Assembly (NCBI RefSeq): GCF_001571005.1
Contig: NZ_BCST01000003.1
Span: forward strand, 1-64,000
DNA: 64,000 bases
Source: Herbiconiux solani NBRC 106740
GTDB lineage: Bacteria; Actinomycetota; Actinomycetes; Actinomycetales; Microbacteriaceae
Direction: 5' to 3'
In this document: piece after piece, positions 60,186-64,000 of the stretch
Layout: every line of letters begins with the position of its first letter
Position numbering within the stretch: position 1 is the first letter of the stretch
Translations under genes and position numbers: made by a program
Notes under the pieces: generated by a model
Databases searched by the model: none
What the model saw: only the letters and a program-made list of their open reading frames with translations
Told to the model about the DNA's origin: nothing

Positions 60186-61597
60186 GCGCCGGGCTCGCCT
60201 CGCCCGGCGGCCGTGTTCAGGTGCGACTGCGCATCCCGCAGCGTCGGCAGCGTGCCGCCGACCGTGAAGTACCGCTTGCCGGCGACCAGCAGGTCTTCGG
60301 CGGGGAACTTCGTGATCACCTGGCAGCCGTCGGCGGTCACGATGACCTCCTCCTCGATGCGGGCGGCCCCGATGCCGTCGGCCGAGGGCCAGTAGGTCTC
60401 GAGGGCGAAGACCATGCCCTCCTTGAGCTCTTCGGGGTGGTCGAGCGAGACCAGGCGCGAGAAGATCGGCTTCTCCCAGATCGACAGGCCGACGCCGTGC
60501 CCGTACTGCAGGGCGAAGGCGGCCTCCTCGTCGGGGAACCCGAACTCCTGGGCGGTCGGCCAGACCTTGACGATGTCGGCGGTGGTCGCGCCGGGGCGCA
60601 CCAGCGCGATCGCGCGGTCCATGTACTCGCGCGCCCGCTTGTAGGCGTCGTTCTGGGCCGAGCTCGCCGAGCCGACCGCGAAGGTGCGGTAGTAGCAGGT
60701 GCGGTAGCCGTTGAAGCTGTGCAGGATGTCGAAGAACGCGGGGTCGCCCGGCCGGATCAACCGGTCGGAGAAGACGTGCGGATGCGGCGAGCAGCGCTCA
60801 CCGGAGATCGCGTTGACGCCCTCGACGTACTCGGAGCCGAGGTCGTAGAGCTTCTTGGAGACCAGGCCCACGCACTCGTTCTCCTTGACGCCGGGCTTGA
60901 GGAATTCATAGAGGTCTTCGTAGGCCGCGTCCACCATCGAGGCCGCCTGCGTGAGCAGGGAGATCTCGTCGAGGGTCTTGATGCGGCGGGCCTCCATGAA
61001 CACCTGCTGGCCGTCGACGACCTGGATGCCGAGCTTCTGCAGCGCGAACAGCACCGGCAGCTCGATCACGTCGACGCCGAGGGGCTCGTTGGCGACGCCG
61101 AACTTCTCGAGCTCGCGCTTGATCTTCTCGGCGACGCGGTCGGCGATCTCGGCGTCGGGGCTGAAGGCGCCGCGGAGGGTCGAGATGCCGGCGCGGGAGC
61201 CGCCCTCCAGGCGCGGGCGCACGGCTCCGTGGTGCGGCGCGTGCGGGTCGGCGTCGGCCTCGGCGGTCGTGGTGTCGAGCCACGGGTTGAACAGCGCGTG
61301 GTGCTTGGCGGCCGAACCGAAGTCCCACATGATCGGGTCGCTGTTGCGGGTCAGCAGGCTGAACCGGATCAGCTTGTCCATCGCCCAGGTGCCGATGTGG
61401 GTCGAGGTCATGTAGCGGATGTTCGAGAAGTCGAACGCGAGCAGGGCCCCGACGTCCGAGCGGTCGAGCTCGGCCTTGAGGCGCGCGAGCCGCTCGCTGC
61501 GGAGACGGTCGAAGTCGACGCGCTGCTCCCAGTCGACCGCGTTCGTGCCCCGGGTGGCTGTCGCCATGGTGGCGCTCGGGCCGGATTGCGTGGTCAT
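60182..61597 (-). CDS. M24-family metallopeptidase-like protein with altered metal site
   Basis: 471 residues. The N-terminal creatinase-like domain (VGALLAFDFSNIRYMTSTHI) precedes the pita-bread domain. Metal ligands visible are Asp in DPAFFDILHSF, His in QYGHGVGLS, Glu in VFALETYWP and Glu in ARIEEEVIV. The second Asp, expected 11 residues after the first, is replaced by Cys (GYRTCYYRTF). Family members include prolidases, creatinase and the non-peptidase DddP; the changed site and the catabolic operon suggest a non-peptidase C-N, C-O or C-S hydrolase or lyase. It overlaps the SDR stop by 4 nt. Confidence 0.82.
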   Translation of the reverse strand: MTTQSGPSATMATATRGTNAVDWEQRVDFDRLRSERLARLKAELDRSDVGALLAFDFSNIRYMTSTHIGTWAMDKLIRFSLLTRNSDPIMWDFGSAAKHHALFNPWLDTTTAEADADPHAPHHGAVRPRLEGGSRAGISTLRGAFSPDAEIADRVAEKIKRELEKFGVANEPLGVDVIELPVLFALQKLGIQVVDGQQVFMEARRIKTLDEISLLTQAASMVDAAYEDLYEFLKPGVKENECVGLVSKKLYDLGSEYVEGVNAISGERCSPHPHVFSDRLIRPGDPAFFDILHSFNGYRTCYYRTFAVGSASSAQNDAYKRAREYMDRAIALVRPGATTADIVKVWPTAQEFGFPDEEAAFALQYGHGVGLSIWEKPIFSRLVSLDHPEELKEGMVFALETYWPSADGIGAARIEEEVIVTADGCQVITKFPAEDLLVAGKRYFTVGGTLPTLRDAQSHLNTAAGRGEPGA

Positions 61598-62382
61598 ACG
61601 AGGACCATCCCTCCATCGATCATGATCACCTGGGCCGTGAGGTAGTCCGAGTCGGACGAGGCCAGGTACAACGCGGTGCCGACGATGTCGTCGACCTTGG
61701 CCGTGCGGCCGCGGATGATGCCGCTCGCGAACTCGTCCATGGCGGACGTGCCCTTCTCCACCTCGCCGATGTCGACCAGGTCGGCGTCGAGCTTGACCCA
61801 GAGCGGTGTCTGCACGACTCCGGGTGCGAACGCGTTGACCGTGACGTCGTGCTCGGCGAGCGCCTTGGCGGCGGACTGCGTGAGTGAGATGACGGCCGAC
61901 TTGGCCGCGGAGTACGGGGCGAACGCGGGGAAGCCCTCGCGGCCGGCCATGGAGGTGGTGTTGATGATCTTGCCGCCGCCGCCCTGGGCGATGAACTGCT
62001 TGGCCGCCTCCTGGGTGCCGATCAGCACGCCGAGCGCGTTGACCTCCATGATGGAGCGCCAGTTGTCCTCGGTCACGTCGAGGAACTGCATCGGCACGTT
62101 GAAGCCGGCGTTGTTGAACCACACGTCGATGCGGCCGAACTCCTGCACCGCGCGCTCGACCACGGCCCGCACGTCGTCGCGCACCGACACGTTGGCGCGC
62201 ACACCGATCGCCCGCTGGCCCGAACCCTGCAGCTTCTCGGCCGCCGCGGTGGCCGCCTCTTCGTTCAGGTCGGCGATCACGATCGCCGCACCTTCCCCGG
62301 CGAGGGCGTTCGCGATGCCCAGGCCCATCCCGCTGGCGGCGCCGGTGACGACGACCACTTTGTCCTTCATACGATTCGCCAT
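61594..62382 (-). CDS. Short-chain dehydrogenase/reductase
   Basis: 262 residues from MANRMKDKVVVVTG, with AAAGGGAC eight bases upstream. The NAD motif is VTGAASGMGLGIANAL, with Asp after strand 2 (VIADLNEE) favouring NAD+. The catalytic Ser-Tyr-Lys are in NTTSMAGREG and APYSAAKSA, and the Asn is in WFNNAGFN. It is the first gene of a five-gene operon (SDR, M24, hydroxyacid dehydrogenase, Dabb, PanE) and divergent from the cupin-XRE regulator. Confidence 0.93.
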   Translation of the reverse strand: MANRMKDKVVVVTGAASGMGLGIANALAGEGAAIVIADLNEEAATAAAEKLQGSGQRAIGVRANVSVRDDVRAVVERAVQEFGRIDVWFNNAGFNVPMQFLDVTEDNWRSIMEVNALGVLIGTQEAAKQFIAQGGGGKIINTTSMAGREGFPAFAPYSAAKSAVISLTQSAAKALAEHDVTVNAFAPGVVQTPLWVKLDADLVDIGEVEKGTSAMDEFASGIIRGRTAKVDDIVGTALYLASSDSDYLTAQVIMIDGGMVLV

Positions 62383-62527
62383 TGATTCGTCCCTTTCGGC
62401 ATGTTCAGTGTTGCTTGCCAGTGTGTTCAGCATAGCAACACACTCCGCCGGGATGACCCTACAAAATTAGAGAGACGGATCAGGGCCGTTCGTATACTCT
62501 TGCTGCACAAGACGTCCGCCCTCAGGG
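62383..62527. promoter_or_regulatory. Divergent promoter and operators, SDR operon / cupin regulator
   Basis: GTGTGTT (62421-62427) and AACACAC (62437-62443) form an inverted repeat with a 9-nt spacer, and GTGTTGCT (62408-62415) pairs with AGCAACAC (62434-62441), so two operators overlap. Rightward, TATACT (62493-62498) is a good -10 for the regulator, 29 nt before its ATG. These are plausible sites for the cupin-XRE protein, giving autoregulation and control of the SDR operon. Confidence 0.6.
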
Positions 62528-63307
62528 ATGCTGAACAGAGGGTGCCGGGGTGGACTAGACGCAAGGAGATGGACCATCACCGATGACATCGGGCCCCGCC
62601 TGCGCGCTGCGCGCATCGCGAAGGGCATCAGCCTCAGGAGCGTGGCCACCTCACTCGGTGTCTCGGCCAGCCTCATCTCCCAGGTCGAGACGGGGAAGAC
62701 GCAGCCGTCGGTGAGCACGCTCTACGCTCTCGTCAACCACCTCGGCATCTCGTTCGACGACCTGATGGCCGGCAGCGCGCACGGCTCGGCGGCCCCCGCC
62801 GCCGCGGCGCAGAGCGCCGAGAACGGGCGCGCGGCGCGGTCGCTCCCCGCGGCCGAGCAGTGGCCGGTCGGTGTGCCGGTGCAGCGCAGCGACGAGAACC
62901 CCGTGCTCGAGATGGAGAACGGGGTGCGCTGGGAGCGCCTGGCTGCGAGCCGCGACGGATCGGTGGATCCGCTGCTCGTCACCTACGACCCCGGGGCCTC
63001 GAGCTCGATCGAGGGCCGGATGATGCGGCACAGCGGCGTCGAGTACGCCTACCTGCTCTCGGGCGAACTCACCGTGCGCCTCGACTTCGACACCTTCACC
63101 CTGCGGCCCGGCGACTCGCTGAGCTTCGACTCGGTGCGGCCGCACATGTACGTCAACGAGGGTACGGTCCCGGCGAAGGGGCTGTGGTTCGTGGTGGGCC
63201 GCCGCGAGTTCTCGAACGAGATGCCCGACTCGGGCCAGCCGGAGCGCGCCACGGGCAATCTCAGCTCGGCGGTCGACGTCCTCCAGGCCATGGACCGCCT
63301 GGCCTGA
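62528..63307 (+). CDS. XRE-cupin transcriptional regulator
   Basis: 259 residues from ATG 62528. The helix-turn-helix is about 21-80 (IGPRLRAARIAKGISLRSVA, SASLISQVETGKTQPSVSTL). A linker rich in Ala follows, then a cupin (about 150-240: MMRHSGVEYAYLLSGELTVR, TFTLRPGDSLSFDSVRPHMY). XRE-cupin proteins sense a small molecule and regulate a neighbouring catabolic operon. The start is uncertain: AAGGAG at 62560-62565 lies downstream of the ATG, and no standard start codon in frame follows it before the HTH, so the ATG 30 nt after TATACT is preferred. Confidence 0.87.
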   Translation: MLNRGCRGGLDARRWTITDDIGPRLRAARIAKGISLRSVATSLGVSASLISQVETGKTQPSVSTLYALVNHLGISFDDLMAGSAHGSAAPAAAAQSAENGRAARSLPAAEQWPVGVPVQRSDENPVLEMENGVRWERLAASRDGSVDPLLVTYDPGASSSIEGRMMRHSGVEYAYLLSGELTVRLDFDTFTLRPGDSLSFDSVRPHMYVNEGTVPAKGLWFVVGRREFSNEMPDSGQPERATGNLSSAVDVLQAMDRLA

Positions 63308-63481
63308 CGTCCCGCTCCCGCACCCTGCCGTCCGAACGGGCTGCTGAGAAGCTCCACGCGTGCAATACGCACACATAACGCTCCTCAGCAGCCCGTTCGT
63401 GCACGCACCGCCCCCCAATGCAACGCAACAGGCCCTACTCGACGACCCAGGGTGAGACCGTCGCCGCGTCAGCGACGGCGG
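63308..63481. repeat. Convergent intergenic region with long palindrome
   Basis: CGAACGGGCTGCTGAG (63333-63348) pairs perfectly with CTCAGCAGCCCGTTCG (63384-63399) around 35 nt that include a small hairpin. A second inverted repeat, CCGTCGC (63458-63464) / GCGACGG (63472-63478), lies nearer the E2 gene. They are likely terminators for the convergent regulator and E2 transcripts. Confidence 0.6.
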
Positions 63482-63576
63482 CCTCACATGTCGCCCGTGC
63501 CGGGCAGGGACCGGCGCGGCAACAAGCACCTCGCATGTCGCCCGCGCCGGGCGGGGACCGGCGCGGCACTAAAGCA
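63482..63576. repeat. Two-copy 47/48-bp direct repeat at the E2 gene end
   Basis: Copies 63482-63528 and 63529-63576 begin CCTCACATGTCGCCCGTGCC and CCTCGCATGTCGCCCGCGCC. They differ by a few substitutions and one inserted base. Each contains a small stem (GCCGG...CCGGC). The TAG stop of the E2 gene (63569-63571) lies in the tail of the second copy. Confidence 0.8.
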
Positions 63577-64000
63577 GAATGCTCAGCGGGTTCTCGATCC
63601 GCGACGTGAACGCCGCCAGCCACCGCGCCGCCAGGGCCCCGTCCACTGCACGGTGGTCGACCGAGAGCGTGCAGCGCATGACCGTCGCGACGCGGATCTC
63701 GCCGTCGACCACGACCGCCTGCTGCGTCGCGGCCCCCACGGCGAGGATGCCGGACTGCGGCGGGTTGAGGATCGCCGAGAACTCCAGCGTTCCGTACATC
63801 CCGAGGTTCGAGACCGAGAAGCTGCCGCCCTCGAGTTCGTGCTGCTTGAGCTTCTTCTCCTTGGCCCGGCCCACGAGTTCGGCGATCGACGCACTGACCG
63901 CGCTGAGGCTCTTGGTGTCGACACCTCGCACGACCGGAGTCACCAGGCCGCCTTCGGTCGCCACGGCGACCGCGATGTCGACGGCGCGGTGCACCCGCAT
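63569..64000 (-). CDS. 2-oxoacid dehydrogenase E2 acyltransferase, C-terminal part
   Basis: The last 143 codons of a dihydrolipoamide acyltransferase; the gene enters from beyond the right edge. The catalytic site is SVDHRAVDGALAARWL (His with Asp), and FSVSNLGMYGTLEFSAILNP is the usual trimer-core segment. It transfers the acyl group to CoA in a pyruvate, 2-oxoglutarate or branched-chain complex; the type cannot be told from this part. The stop lies within a direct repeat. Confidence 0.92.
   Translation of the reverse strand: MRVHRAVDIAVAVATEGGLVTPVVRGVDTKSLSAVSASIAELVGRAKEKKLKQHELEGGSFSVSNLGMYGTLEFSAILNPPQSGILAVGAATQQAVVVDGEIRVATVMRCTLSVDHRAVDGALAARWLAAFTSRIENPLSILL

Noticed and set aside
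60182-61597. Calling the M24 protein a DMSP lyase (DddP)
   Set aside because: The extra Asp ligand pattern I associate with DddP is absent and the second metal Asp is a Cys; a specific substrate cannot be claimed.
62567-62584. The ATG just after AAGGAG as the start of the cupin regulator
   Set aside because: That ATG is out of frame and hits a stop after six codons, so it cannot start the regulator; a tiny leader peptide is possible but unsupported.
1-64000. CRISPR arrays, tRNA, rRNA, transposases, integrases and attachment sites
   Set aside because: Looked for and not found. The direct repeats present have too few copies and no spacers, and no transposase or integrase motif occurs in any frame.

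Overview
The window is about 70% G+C. It has GTG starts, GTGA/ATGA gene overlaps and leaderless promoters. It also carries CWB2 cell-wall-binding repeats, LSNTG/LANTG sorting signals, a SipW-type signal peptidase and a choice-of-anchor G protein. Together these point to a high-GC Gram-positive actinobacterium, most likely a Microbacteriaceae; the genus cannot be fixed from the sequence. I see no rRNA or tRNA gene, insertion sequence, prophage, CRISPR array or origin, so this looks like ordinary chromosome with accessory secretion and catabolic blocks.

Layout. (a) 1-8441: an aldehyde dehydrogenase, MFS transporter and FAD enzyme operon facing a GAF/PucR regulator; then an alpha/beta-hydrolase-TetR operon facing a dioxygenase-like VOC protein, and a DUF4188 protein behind a doubled inverted repeat. 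(b) 8383-14396: a PAP2 phosphatase and diacylglycerol kinase pair, a five-gene Asp23 envelope-stress operon, a PadR-membrane protein pair and a quinone-oxidoreductase-like enzyme. (c) 14511-16510: a furA-catalase operon under a perfect 37-nt palindrome. (d) 16555-29069: a secretion region with a 1780-residue nuclease/5'-nucleotidase wall protein, then a TasA-like protein, SipW peptidase, LANTG protein and choice-of-anchor G protein in one transcription unit, faced by a 922-residue AAA/LuxR regulator. (e) 29143-37566: purS-purQ, DinB, macrodomain, aldo/keto reductase-amino acid permease, VOC, MarP protease, glutathione peroxidase and a PrmC-like methyltransferase. (f) 37725-44770: a 1956-residue sortase-anchored GH92 mannosidase and its divergent LacI regulator. 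(g) 44784-63307: a large catabolic region with a ribose-type ABC transporter (ATPase and permease fused), five dehydrogenases or reductases, two VOC/Dabb-type small enzymes, a PanE-like reductase, an M24 hydrolase, an SDR and a cupin-XRE regulator, interrupted by a PHP enzyme and another CWB2 wall protein. (h) 63569-64000: the C-terminal end of a 2-oxoacid dehydrogenase E2.

How the parts work together. Region (d) looks like a self-contained surface-fibre or matrix export module: SipW would process its three neighbours, the LANTG protein could attach them to the wall, and the divergent LuxR ATPase is the natural regulator. In (f), the LacI operator overlaps the -35 box of the mannosidase promoter. 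Region (g) imports a small sugar- or polyol-like compound and oxidises it; the substrate cannot be named.

Intergenic architecture is unusually rich. There are long near-perfect palindromes at gene ends, short tandem duplications abutting stop codons of minus-strand genes, and at least nine genes whose ATG lies 6-7 nt after a TAnnnT-like -10 box with no Shine-Dalgarno, the signature of leaderless mRNAs.
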